Source of the DNA: Prinia subflava
Lineage: Eukaryota; Chordata; Aves; Passeriformes; Cisticolidae
Length of the DNA stretch: 64,000 bases
NCBI RefSeq assembly: GCF_021018805.1
Contig: NC_086258.1
Coordinates: forward strand, 12,662,600 to 12,726,599
Reading direction: 5' to 3'
The position numbers were made by a program, and so were the translations under genes. The stretch's first letter is position 1. Each line of letters opens with the position of its first letter. Positions 33,766 to 43,869 of this stretch are shown here, piece after piece. A model generated the notes under the pieces. The model worked only from the letters and a program-made list of their open reading frames with translations. It did no database searches and had not been told where the DNA came from.

Positions 33766-36284
33766 GGGACAGGCCAGGATGCATCCAGGGGCCCTGGCAG
33801 GGCATTCCTGGCTCCCAGTGCTGGGGGGGAGAGCCAGGGGGTGGAAGGGCATGAAAGGAAATGACCTTCAAAAGGATGTGCCCTGCTTTTTTGGGGTTTT
33901 GTTCTTCTCTAGGGGAAAGGTGCTGGGCTGGTGAGGATTCCTAATGAGCTTTGCTTTAGGAAATCCCTTCTCTGGCACCGAATCCAGAAAAGCTCTTGCT
34001 TGACAGAAATCTGTGTTTGTTATGCACTGCTCTGGCGTTCCTGCCCGTCCCAACACCCGCTGGGGGGACGCTGTTTCCTTCCCAACTCGATTTTTTGAGA
34101 GCTGTCTGCCCTCCCCATCCCCAGCCTGCTCCTGTCCACCCCTTCTCCAACAGAGAATGATTTCAGAGCTGAAACCAAGGTTATAAACTCAGAAATGAGA
34201 GGGAATCTCTGTGCTGAGAGTTTCTGACTGGGCATTTGGAGAGCTGTCCCAGTCTGGGGGTGGATGGGGTGCGTGTGATCCCTCCTGGGGTCCCTGCAGG
34301 GAAGGCTGGTGGCACCACCGGTGACCTCGAGGTGAATCCTGTGCTGCTTTTGCCGTGAAAGCTGAGATTGGATCCCTTTGCTCCCTTTGGGCTGTCAGGG
34401 GAATCCATGAGGGCCACCTTGGCTGCTCTGCAGCAGCCCAGAGCCGGGACTGGGGGTCCAGGGGCACTGTCCCCACCTGGGCACTGTCCCCACCTGGGCA
34501 CTGTCCCCACCTTCTCCAGCACCAAGAACTCCCCTGCCCCTCCACCCTGCCCTCGGAAAGACCTTCCAGACACTTCCACAGAAACTGGGGACCACTGGAG
34601 TTGGATGTACCCCTGGTTTTTATAACCCCACTCATTTTTTATCCCCTCTTGGTTTTATTCCCCCACTTGTTTTACATCCCCACGTGCTCAGGATGCCCTG
34701 GGAGGTCTCTGAGGGGCTCTTTTGCCCCCAAGCTCCAGCCCTGGACTCCACCCCTGTGGATTTTCCAGGGCGCTCCCTCATCCCTGCAGTGCTGCTGGGA
34801 CTGGGGCGCTTCCCAGTGAAACTGGGGTGACCCTGCTGCTGCTGGGGAGAGGAGGAGGAGGAGGAGGAGCTGAGCGTCCCCAGGGAGAGCCCTGCTCCCT
34901 CCTGCTCCTCAGGAGAGCTGCAGAAATCCCAGCCTGGGCTTTTCAGTTTGCCTCTCCCCGCTTTTGGCCGGGAGCTCGTGTTTTTGAGCACAAAGCTGTG
35001 TTTGCAGGTGAAACCCAACCCGGCAGCCTGCCCTGCTCCCCTCCCTGCTTGGCCAGCCCAGGGCTGGCGCTCTGCGAGCGGATGTGGGAGTTTCCTCCTC
35101 CTCCTGGCCTTCAGGTAACTCACCCACCTGCGGCCCCGGAGTTAAACCCAAACCTGTTTTTGCAGCAGCAAAAAAAAAAAAAAAAAAAAAAGTGCGGAAC
35201 TGGGCTGGGTTTGCAGGAGCCACTTTCCAAAAATCCTTCATGGAAAGCTCCCGGTGCCCCCTCCTCCCCCCGGGGCTGTGCTGGGCTGAGCTCGGATTAA
35301 CCCTTCCAGCTTTTCGGGCTCAGGGGTCCAGCCTGCACCCCGCAGCTTTTGGGGTGCGAAGCGGGAGAGGGGGATGTGCCAGCAGGGTGGAACCCTTCGT
35401 GGAGAGGGGAATTTTCCGCTTTGTTGTCGGATTGAGCCTCCCGGCCCCACCGAAGGCAGCTTTTAGATGCAAATGCACTTTGCCTCCTGCTTTTTAATGT
35501 TTTACTTCTCGTAATTGCCGAGACCGGTTGTAATTTTGGGACGTGGCTGGCTTGCCGAGAACAGCTTCCCCCTGAGAGCGCTTCACACCTCCGGGGGGAT
35601 TTGCCATGTCCGATTTCTGCCCTCTCCCTTTTTGGGGTGTTTTTATTTTTCGTGTCTCAGGTTGAGGGATGCGAAGGACCCACCCCGGCTCCCGTTGGTG
35701 CCGGAAGGTCCTGGGGGTGCAGAATAACCCGCGTTAACCTTGGAGGGCTGTGTTTGATTCTGTTGTGTTTTTAGCCCGGCTTTGCTGGGAAACAATCTCC
35801 ATTTGGGGCCGGGAGGCAGCGGCGGCTGCGTCAGCCCTGGAGCCGCTCCAGGCTGCTCCTGCCCCTCCTGGGTGCCTGCGGGACTCCTCGCAGGGACGAG
35901 GCTTCCAAAACCCCGGCTCTTAACCCTGAGCCCGGATTGCAACACCGCAGCTCCCCCCGGCACCGGGGAGAGCTCGGTGCGAGCTGCCGAGATGTTATCG
36001 TGGCTCTTGCACAACGATTCATCCCGCGGGGGCTTTCCCGGGGCTGGGACGTGCTGGCCGCCCAGCCCTGCAGCTGTGCCACCAGCAGGACACCTCTGTG
36101 GGCAGCCGAGAGCCGTAACCGGGGTGCCAGAGGTGGCAAAGCCGGGCAGGTGTGTGTGGAGGGGAGCAGGGAGAGGAGCAGCTCCTGTTGAAAGCCGGGC
36201 TGGAGCCCATTTCAGCCCAGAGCTCCTGGACAGCGGAGAATCCCAGAGTGAAGTGCCAGGCTCGGGCAGCCTTGTGATCCGCTT
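33766..36284. other. intergenic DNA with short repeats and a CpG-rich zone
   Basis: CACTGTCCCCACCTGGG is repeated three times at 34467-34514. An AGG tract lies at 34851-34869 and an A22 run at 35170-35191. 35455-35560 is unique and AT-richer, with a POU octamer ATGCAAAT at 35467-35474, a candidate conserved element. 35800-36180 is CpG-rich. No gene is seen. Confidence 0.45.
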
Positions 36285-36575
36285 CTCTGGCTCCCTCCCT
36301 GCCAGAGCACCGGGAATCTCAGCTCCCATCCCATCCCTGTGCTCCCCTTCTCTCATTCCCTCCCTGCCAGAGCACCGGGAATCTCAGCTCCCACCCCAGC
36401 CCTGTGCTCCCCTTCTCTCATTCCCTTCCTGCCAGAGCACCGGGAATCTCAGCTCCCATCCCAGCCCTGTGCTCCCCTTCTCTGGCTCCCTCCCTGCCAG
36501 AGCACCGGGAATCTCAGCTCCCATCCCACCCCTGTGCTCCCCTTCTCTCGCTTTTCCCCTTCCACAGCACCGGGA
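36285..36575. repeat. 65-bp minisatellite, about 4.5 copies
   Basis: GCCAGAGCACCGGGAATCTC starts at 36301, 36366, 36431 and 36496, exactly 65 bp apart, with a fifth diverged copy at about 36561. The unit is close to a multiple of neither 3 nor the helical repeat. Confidence 0.95.
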
Positions 36576-37464
36576 CTCTCAGCCCTCATCCCAGCCCAGC
36601 TGTGGCTCTGGAGGCTGCAGGGGAAGCAGCAAACGCTGCTCTCCGAGGATTTGGCCCTTGCAAAACCCGGCGAGGCTCGCAGGGGGCCTGGCTGTGGCTG
36701 GGCCTGGCAGGCAGGGCTGGCAGGGCGTGCCCGGAGCTCTGGGTGCTGGGCAGGGGCACGGGCTGGGTGTCCTTGGGGCAGAGCAGCCCGGGACAGGACG
36801 GGCACTGAGTGGCACCGGGCCAGGGCCGCTGCTGGGGCTGCCAGGGAGCGTGCAGCCATCCTGGAGATGGAAATGTCCCTTCCTCGGGAGCTTCAGAGCT
36901 CCTGGCAGAGGGGCTGAGGCTCCTCCAGCCCCCTCCTCAGTGAACAGACTGAGGGGTGATGGTGCCAGCCTGGGGAGGGGCAGGCAGAGGTGCAGGGACA
37001 CGAAGGGACACGTTTGCTGCCCGGGGCAGAGCTGGGAGGAGGATCCAGGTCTCGGAGGGGCTGTAGGTGCCTGAACTCTGGCTGTGGCACCGATCCCCTC
37101 CTCCCCGCAGTTATTGGCTGCTCCATCTGCGCGCTGACCTTGCTCTTGTTTGCCTTGGCTTTGGCTGGGGCTGCTGCTTGTTCCCAGCGAGGGATTTTTT
37201 ACCTCCGTGCCAGTTGCTTTGGGGGAAAGGACAAAACTTCCCTGACTTGTTTGGGTTGTGGGTCTCCTAACACCCCGAGAAGAAATATCCCAGAGTGCTC
37301 TCACCTTATAAAACACACCCTGGCAGAGACGCCCTGTCTGCTCTTTCCTCACGGCAGCGTTCAGCCAAGGCGCCCAAGTGAGGGATTTTCCTTTTTGCTG
37401 CTGGTGCTTCCAAGGCATCAAATCCTGAGTGCCCGGGGCTGCCTGCGGAGCTGCTGGTCCCTAG
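36576..37464. other. GC-rich intergenic DNA
   Basis: Open frames of up to 280 codons overlap on both strands in GC-rich sequence and lack recognisable domains. No exon is supported. 37240-37320 is balanced unique sequence. Confidence 0.45.
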
Positions 37465-37858
37465 GGATGATACTCCTGACGCTGACAGGGATGATATTCC
37501 TGATCCCTAGGGATGATATTCCTGATGCTGACTGATAGGGATGATATTCCTGGTGCTGATTGATAGGGATGATATTCCTGATGCTGACAGGGATGATATT
37601 CCTGGTCCCTAGGGATGATATTCCTGGTCCCTAGGGATGATATTCCTGACTCTGATAGGGATGATATTCCTGGTCCCTAGGGATGATATTCCTGGTCCCT
37701 AGGGATGATATTCCTGATGCTGACAGGGATGATATTCCTGATGCTGACAGGGATGATATTCCTGACTCTGATAGGGATGATATTCCTGGTCCCTAGGGAT
37801 GATATTCCTGACACTGACAGGGATGATATTCCTGATGCTGACAGGGATGATATCCCTT
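37465..37858. repeat. irregular minisatellite around GGGATGATATTCCTG, about 17 copies
   Basis: The core GGGATGATATTCCTG is followed by one of three linkers (GTCCCTA, ATGCTGACA, ACTCTGATA), so spacing varies from about 22 to 31 bp. The ordering of linkers is mixed, pointing to repeated unequal exchange. Confidence 0.9.
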
Positions 37859-38459
37859 CACGTGAGCCACCAGCCTCAGGCACCCGAGGCTGGAAAGGGC
37901 TCGGTTTTCCAGCAAGGAGAGTGTTTGGAGGGCTGTGACCCCAGGGGTGCTGGTGCTGGTGTGGGGATGCCAAAGGGGGCTGGGAATGCCGGTTGCTCCA
38001 GGGACATTCCAGCTGCTGTGAGCACCAGCTCCAGGCTCCCTGTGCCCCTGTGGTGCCAGCTGTGCCAGCTGTGCCAGGAGTGCAGGGAGGGAGGGAGGGC
38101 AGCGGCTCTGCCGGGGGGCTGTGGAGAGGCTGGAGGGGCACAGCTGCCACCCCGGGGTGGGGACACAGCCCCCAAGGGCGCTGCTCACTGCTCCAGCCCC
38201 TGGGGAACCAGCCCGGGGGGAGCTGCAGACACAGAACAGCTAAAAGATGAAAAAATGAAAAATGCTCTTTTTGCTCTCGTGTCACCTGGGCCCGGCTCCC
38301 GGAGCGGGGACATCCCAAAGGACGGGCACTCCTGGCATCCCCCGCGCCCCAGGGCGGGGGCAGCGCCCACCGGGCTCCCTCCTTGTGTCCCCGGCGGGCA
38401 CAGGTGCCTCCCCGCCACCTCCAGCCCTCGGCTGGCGCTCTCCCCTGTTTCCTCCGCCG
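37859..38459. other. GC-rich intergenic DNA, nothing recognised
   Basis: This is unique DNA with short GGGA runs (38087-38099) and no supported exon. Confidence 0.5.
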
Positions 38460-38720
38460 CAAGGAAACATGACTTTTCCCATTGATGGAATTCGGCGGCG
38501 ACAATGGCGAGTGACACAATTTCCCCCCGCGAGCATGCCATCGCCCCTGGCCGGGCCGGGAGCCCTCGGGGCCCATCTGCATCACAATGCGGCGGGCCGC
38601 GCTACCATTAGCTGCCCTTTTGCTATTAGTACCTAATGAAAATGTAACCATATTTAACCCCCCACAGTCCGAGATTAGCGAGAAAGGGGCCTAAGTGGAT
38701 TTAATTCTTTTGTATGGCCA
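38460..38720. promoter_or_regulatory. strong candidate conserved non-coding element
   Basis: Balanced, fully non-repetitive DNA sits in a GC-rich setting. It carries SOX-like ACAATGG (38501-38507), TCTGCATCACAATGC (38576-38590), homeodomain CCATTAGC (38605-38612), CTATTAGTACCTAATG near 38622 and CCATATTTAAC near 38649. Such clustering of TAAT and HMG motifs is typical of developmental enhancers, and SOX9 is known to be flanked by many of them. There is no open frame of interest. Confidence 0.45.
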
Positions 38721-39530
38721 GCATCAAACTCTCCATTTTGATTGCGCTGTCCCCTCTTCCCCTCTCCAGCGGGAGAGGGAGGCAGCAAAGCTGGGGAAGG
38801 CTAACTCTATCCTCTCAGCTGTCCCCGGCACAATGGGCAAAGTATCTTTTGTGGCATTAACGGCTTTGGCTGGGGGCTGGGGGGAGCCGGGCAGGAGAAC
38901 AATGTGTGAGAAGCTGAGCCTGTGGGTTTCCCACACGGCCCAATATGTGTCCCCACACCCCCCTCTGGGACGGGCAGACCTGCAGCAGCCCAGCCCACAG
39001 CTGATCCCGGCTTGATTGGCTTTTTTTTTTTTTTTTTCCTCTCTCTCTCTTTTTTTTTTTTTTCTTTCCTCTTTCCTTCCCCCTCTCATTGTGCTCTTGA
39101 GAGATGAAAATCCTTTCCTGGCGTGAAAGGAGAGGCGTGCCTTAAATCCCCTCCCTCGGCCGGGCCGGGCATGTCATATGACGGCCAAATCCGCGGGATT
39201 AGCGAGTGTGTGTGTCTGCTGCGTGTCCCGCGGGGCTGCGGGGTCCCGATATCTATATTCCTGCCCTCCCCCCCTCTCCAGAGGGATTTCTCCCGGGATA
39301 TTTATTCATTGCACCTGCTGGCTGCCGGCCTCCCGCCGCCGGCTTGAGGATGCAACCTTGGGGCAAGGGCAGAGCCCTGAATTCCCGGCTTTCCATCCCC
39401 CTTCCCATCTCCCGTGTTTTCCCAAATCCAAGCGAGGTGGGAGAAAGGTGCTGGTGCCGCCCTTCTGGCTCTGGAGGGATCTGGGAAGGGAGATGGGAGA
39501 TTCCTAAGGAAGTTACTGGAGTTTGGGATA
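38721..39530. other. intergenic DNA with pyrimidine tract and CpG patch
   Basis: A T/C tract lies at 39020-39085. 39130-39300 is balanced with CpGs and the palindrome GTCATATGAC near 39174 (an E-box CATATG core), and may continue the element to its left. No gene is seen. Confidence 0.4.
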
Positions 39531-39925
39531 GGGGCACAGCTGTGGGGTTTGGGATGGGGACACAGCTGTGGGGTTTGGGATGAGGACACAGATATGAAAT
39601 TTGGGATGAGGACACAGCTGTGGGGTTTGGGATGAGGACACAGATATGAAATTTGGGATGAGGACACAGCTGTGGGGTTTGGGATGAGGGCACAGGTATG
39701 AGATTTGGGATGAGGGCACAGCTGTGGGGTTTGGGATGAGGACACAGATATGAAATTTGGGATGAGGGCACAGCTGTGGGGTTTGGGATGAGGACACAGA
39801 TATGAAATTTGGGATGAGGGCACAGCTGGGGGGTTTGGGATGAGGGCACAGCTGGGGGCTTTGGGATGAGGACACAGATATGAAATTTGGGATGAGGGCA
39901 CAGCTGGGGGGTTTGGGATGCTCCC
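39531..39925. repeat. 26-bp minisatellite, about 15 copies, two alternating variants
   Basis: Units GGGATGAGGACACAGCTGTG plus GGGTTT alternate with GGGATGAGGACACAGATATG plus AAATTT. The near-regular alternation means the true duplication unit in part of the array is the 52-bp dimer. Confidence 0.95.
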
Positions 39926-40844
39926 CAGGTCCCCCGGTGGGTCACAGCTCTGGGAGGACAGCCCGAGTCCCGCCGTGTTTGTCCTGCCGGTGGAACTGTG
40001 CTGCCGGGGGTTTGTGCTGGAGGGGAGTCCCCACCTGGAGAGGGTCACCTCCCCCTCCTTTCCCCCTGGGAAGAGCCGAGGGTGGGAGCAGAGGCCCATT
40101 GGGAGTGGAATAGCGGCCATCACCACTTAGTTCCTTCCTCTGGGGGTTTTAATGTCCCAAACTCACCTCGGCTTTCCCCAGGGTTTGCTGCCTCGTGTCA
40201 TTTTGTTTCTTTTCCCAAGAAAAGGGTTTTACAGCCCCCAGCAGCCAAAGCAACATCTCCCTCCTGCTCAGAACCTGAGGATTCAGGGAGGGAACTGAGA
40301 CGAGGCCCTGGCATCTGGTTCTGGGTGCATAAAGTCTTCCTTAGCAGGAACAATCCCCTCTGTGGGGCCAGGATGGGGCTGAGGGGGTGTGGGGGATGCT
40401 CGGGCTCAGTGTGGGGGGATCCAGCACCCCCAAAAATCCCCCTGAGCAACTGTGCCCCTGCCAGGCCTGAGGGGGTGAGCCAGTCTTGCTGCAGTTGAGG
40501 ATTGCTCTCCGTGTGGATGAGTTTGGGGTGTGGGAAGCCCCGGGTGAGCTCAGGACTGCGCTGTGGGGGCTGAAGGCTGCAGTGGCCACCACTGCTGTGG
40601 TCAGTGGCCATGGAGGGGTCAGCCAGACACTGTTCTGGCCACCAGGCCGTGGGGAAGGTGCCCCGGCCTCCTCCAGGGAGGATGCAGTGCTTGGCATTGC
40701 CTCCTCCATCCCCGGTGGGCACCTGGAGCAGGGCTGGCGCCTCCTGGGGCCAGAGAGGTCCCCACTGAGGAGATGCCCCGTTGGGATGGCATCAAAAACA
40801 CCCCAAAGGAGGGGTGGGCAAGGGTGGGGAGCCAGGCCTGGCAG
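39926..40844. other. GC-rich intergenic DNA, nothing recognised
   Basis: This is unique GC-rich sequence with no supported exon, RNA gene or repeat family. Confidence 0.5.
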
Positions 40845-41515
40845 CAGGAGCAGCAGGAGCAGCAGGAGCTGTGCCCTGTGGAATGTGGAGAGGATGGGAA
40901 TGAGGAGCTGGGCTTGGAGCAGCAGGAGCTGTGCCCAGAGGAATGTGGAGGGGATGGAGAGCTGGGCTCCAGAGCAGCAGGAACAGCAAGAGCTGTGCCC
41001 AGAGGGATGTGGAGCTGAAGGGGATGGAGAGCTGGGCTCCAGAGCAGCAGGAACAGCAAGAGCTGTGCCCAGAGGGATGTGGAGCTGAAGGGGATGGAGA
41101 GCTGGGCTCCAGAGCAGCAGGGGCCGTGCCCTGCAGGATGTGGAGGGGATGGGAATGAGGAGCCAGGCTCTGGAGCAGCAGGAGCAGCAGGAGCTCCCTG
41201 TGGTGTGTGGAGCTGGAGGGGATGAGGACCGGGGCTCTGGAGCAGCAGGAGCAGCAGGGGCCGTGCCCTGCAGGGTGTGGAGCTGAAGGGGATGAGGAGC
41301 CGGGCTCCGGAGCAGCAGGAACCTTGCCCTGCAGGATGTGGAGGGGATGATGATGAGGAGCTGGGCTCTGGAGCAGCAGGAGTTCTGACCAGAGGGATGT
41401 GGAGGGGATGGAGACCCGGGCTCTGGAGCAGCAGGAGCAGCAGGAGCTCTGCCCAGAGGGATGTGGGGAGGATGGGGATGAGGAGCCGGGCTCCGGAGCA
41501 GCAGGGGCCGCGCCA
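40845..41515. repeat. minisatellite, units about 60-70 bp, about 10 copies
   Basis: GGAGCAGCAGGAGCAGCAGG, then GCTGTGCCCAGAGG, then GATGTGGAGGGGATGG, then GAGCTGGGCTC recurs. Internal AGCAGG trimers vary in number between copies. The 435-codon minus-strand frame across it is a repeat translation. Confidence 0.9.
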
Positions 41516-41624
41516 CCGGCTGCGCTCTCCAGCGGGATGTGGAGCTCAAGTGCCGCGGGCCCGGGCGGGAGGAGAAGCGTGCGAGGGGGTGGGGAGGGCG
41601 GCGGGGGGGACGGAGGGGCTGCCG

Positions 41625-41850
41625 CTTGTGTGAATGTGCCCCGCTCATTGTTCCGCGCCTTTATTCGGTGGCCTCGATGGGACGGATTTAGAAATCCTAA
41701 TCAGGGAGCAGCCTCTGCGCCTCCCGAGTGTGACACAACTTGAGCTGCTCCGGGGCGCCTTTGTTCCCTAATGACAGCTGACTTCATGCGGCAGTGGGAA
41801 CAGTTTGAGCAGAACTCCGCACGGCCGGGCTGGCAGCTGCGCCTTAACCC
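41625..41850. promoter_or_regulatory. candidate conserved element with two SOX motifs, TAAT, MEIS and E-box cores
   Basis: Non-repetitive DNA between two minisatellites. CATTGTT (SOX) is at 41646-41652. CTTTGTT (SOX) at 41759-41765 is followed at once by TAATGACAGCTG (41769-41780), which packs a homeodomain TAAT, a TGACAG and an E-box CAGCTG into 12 bp. AGAAATCCTAATCAGG lies near 41690. The function is inferred. Confidence 0.45.
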
Positions 41851-41914
41851 CTTCTTGCCCAGCTGCACCAGCGGGGGCCGGGCGGGAGGCAGAGCCCGGG
41901 CGGGGATGGCCGGG

Positions 41915-42032
41915 TAGGGATGCTCGGGTGGGAATACTCGGGCAGGGATGCTCGGGTAGGAATACTCGGGCAGGGATGCTCGGGTGGGAATACTCGGACA
42001 GGGATGCTCGGGTAGGAATACTCGGGCAGGGA
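41915..42032. repeat. 28-bp tandem repeat, about 4 copies
   Basis: AGGGATGCTCGGGTGGGAAT followed by ACTCGGGC is repeated, with GTAGGAAT and GGACA variants. Confidence 0.9.
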
Positions 42033-42296
42033 TGCTCATCTTCTTCACCTCTGGCACCGCTCCTGAGGGCATGGAGAGCATCCCGCTGGTGGGTGCAGCT
42101 CTGTCTGCTGGCAGCAAAGCTCCCCAGGGGCGGCCGCTGCCCTGTGGGACATTTTGGACTCATTAAGGTTGGAGAAAGTCTCCAAGTTCATCAAGTTTTG
42201 GCCGAACCCCACCATGCCAAGTAAAGCAGTGAGGTGCTGCAGGTGTCCCTCAGGTTACCCCGAGCTTTGGCGGTTTTGGCTGCCGTGGAGGAGGCA

Positions 42297-42570
42297 GGCC
42301 GGGTTTTGGGCTGGGTTTTGGGCTGGGTTTTGGGCTGGGTTTTGGGCTGGGTTTTGCCGTGTTTTGGGCTGGGTTTTGCCGGGTTTTGGGCTGGGTTTTG
42401 GGCTGGGTTTTGCCGGGTTTTGGGCTGGGTTTTGGGCATAGTTTTGCCGAGTTTTGGGCAGGGTTTTGCCGGGTTTTGGGCTGGGTTTTGGGCATAGTTT
42501 TGCCGAGTTTTGGGCAGGGTTTTGCCGGGTTTTGGGCTGGGTTTTGCCGGGTTTTGGGCTGGGTTTTGCC
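42297..42570. repeat. 12-bp G/T array (GGGCTGGGTTTT), about 22 copies
   Basis: GGGCTGGGTTTT repeats with GCCGGGTTTT and GGGCATAGTTTT variants. With two G3 runs per 12 bp, the plus strand is a strong G-quadruplex candidate. The Lys-Pro-Gly-Gln minus-strand and Trp-Val-Leu-Gly plus-strand frames are repeat translations. Confidence 0.95.
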
Positions 42571-42974
42571 GCGCTCTGGGCGCTGCAGGACGCCCGCAGC
42601 CCCGGCTGAGCGGGGAGCGCTCACCCGGCGGCTGCGGGGCACTGACATCACCCGCACTGAAAGTAAAAGGCTTTGAGTCATTCCAAGATGTTCCCGGAAG
42701 AGCCTCCCGGCCCTGCCAGCGCAGAGCTCGGCCGCCAGCGTCATCCTCCCTCCGCTGGCCTCCCTTCCCCTGGCAAAGCCGGGCTTGTGCTCCGCGCCGG
42801 GCCCGCGATGGGGCTGGCAGCAGCCAAACCCTTCCTGTCCCTTCTCTGTTGTCACACCGCTGCCATGACCCTGGAAAACACCTCGGGAAAATCACCCCTG
42901 TTGAAGGGGGGGCGGCCGGGGCTAGGCAGGGCCGGCCGGGCCTGACGGGCTGCGGGTTTCGCTCGCACCCGGGG
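42571..42974. other. GC-rich intergenic DNA between two arrays
   Basis: CpG-rich unique sequence. A coding-length frame running through it continues into the repeats and the assembly gap and is not credible. Confidence 0.5.
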
Positions 42975-43470
42975 CTGGGGCAGCTCTGTCACCGTGTCAC
43001 CCCCGGCAGCAGGGACAGCTCTGCCACCCTGTCACCCCCGGCACAGGGACAGCTCTGTCACCGTGTCACCCCCGGCAGAAGGGGCAGCTCTGCCACCCCC
43101 AGCAGGTCCCGGCAGCAGGGACAGCTCTGTCACCGTGTCACCCCCGGCAGCAGGGGCATTTCTGTCACCCTGTCACCCCCGGCAGGTCCTGGCAGCAGGG
43201 ACAGCTCTGTTACCCCCGCAGCAGGGACAGCTCTGTCACCCCCTGGGCAGGTCCTGGCAGCAGGGACAGCTCTGTCACCATGTCACCCCCACAGCATGGG
43301 CAGCTCTGTCACCGTGTCACCCCTGGCGGGTCCCGGCAGCAGGGACAGCTCTGTCACCCCCGCAGCAGGGACAGCTCTGTCACCGTGTCACCACCGGCAG
43401 CAGGGACAGCTCTGTCACCGTGTCTCCCCGCAGCAGGGACAGCTCTGTCACCGTGTCCCCCCGCAGCAGA
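42975..43470. repeat. minisatellite, CAGCTCTGTCACC units, about 15 copies
   Basis: CAGGGACAGCTCTGTCACCG, then TGTCACCCCCGGCAG is the common unit. Copies differ by loss of the CGTGTCACC block and by insertion of GGTCCTGG. GACAGCTCTGTC is a near-palindrome in each copy. Confidence 0.9.
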
Positions 43471-43636
43471 TGGCCCCGTGCCGCCTTTCCCAGCACCTGT
43501 GTCCCCCCGGCCGTCCCGGATCGCGGCCGCCCATGCTTGGCCGGGGTCTCCCTGGCGACGGGGCCACGGGATGCTGTGCAGTCCATTTGTCACCAATTGT
43601 CACCGCTTTGTTCTGCCTTGTGTGCGCACTCGATTG

Positions 43637-43836
43637 NNNNNNNNNNNNNNNNNNNNNNNNNNNNNNNNNNNNNNNNNNNNNNNNNNNNNNNNNNNNNNNN
43701 NNNNNNNNNNNNNNNNNNNNNNNNNNNNNNNNNNNNNNNNNNNNNNNNNNNNNNNNNNNNNNNNNNNNNNNNNNNNNNNNNNNNNNNNNNNNNNNNNNNN
43801 NNNNNNNNNNNNNNNNNNNNNNNNNNNNNNNNNNNN
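43637..43836. other. assembly gap, 200 N
   Basis: Exactly 200 unknown bases. The left flank is unique (GTGCGCACTCGATTG) and the right flank opens directly in an AAAAGG array, so the missing sequence is probably more of that repeat and its true length is unknown. Confidence 0.98.
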
Positions 43837-43869
43837 AAGGAAAAGGAAAAGGAAAAGGAAAAGGAAAAG
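43837..43869. repeat. hexanucleotide (AAAAGG)n at gap edge
   Basis: AAGGAAAAGG is repeated for about five units from the first base after the gap. It is a pure purine strand that is hard to sequence, which fits its being the cause of the gap. Confidence 0.9.

Noticed and set aside
35782..37074. 430-codon plus-strand frame
   Set aside because: GC-rich, overlaps a 65-bp minisatellite and equally long minus-strand frames, with no recognisable domain or splice pattern.
40341..41648. 435-codon minus-strand frame
   Set aside because: It is a repeat translation (SSCCSCC, PHPLHIPLG blocks) with no domain.
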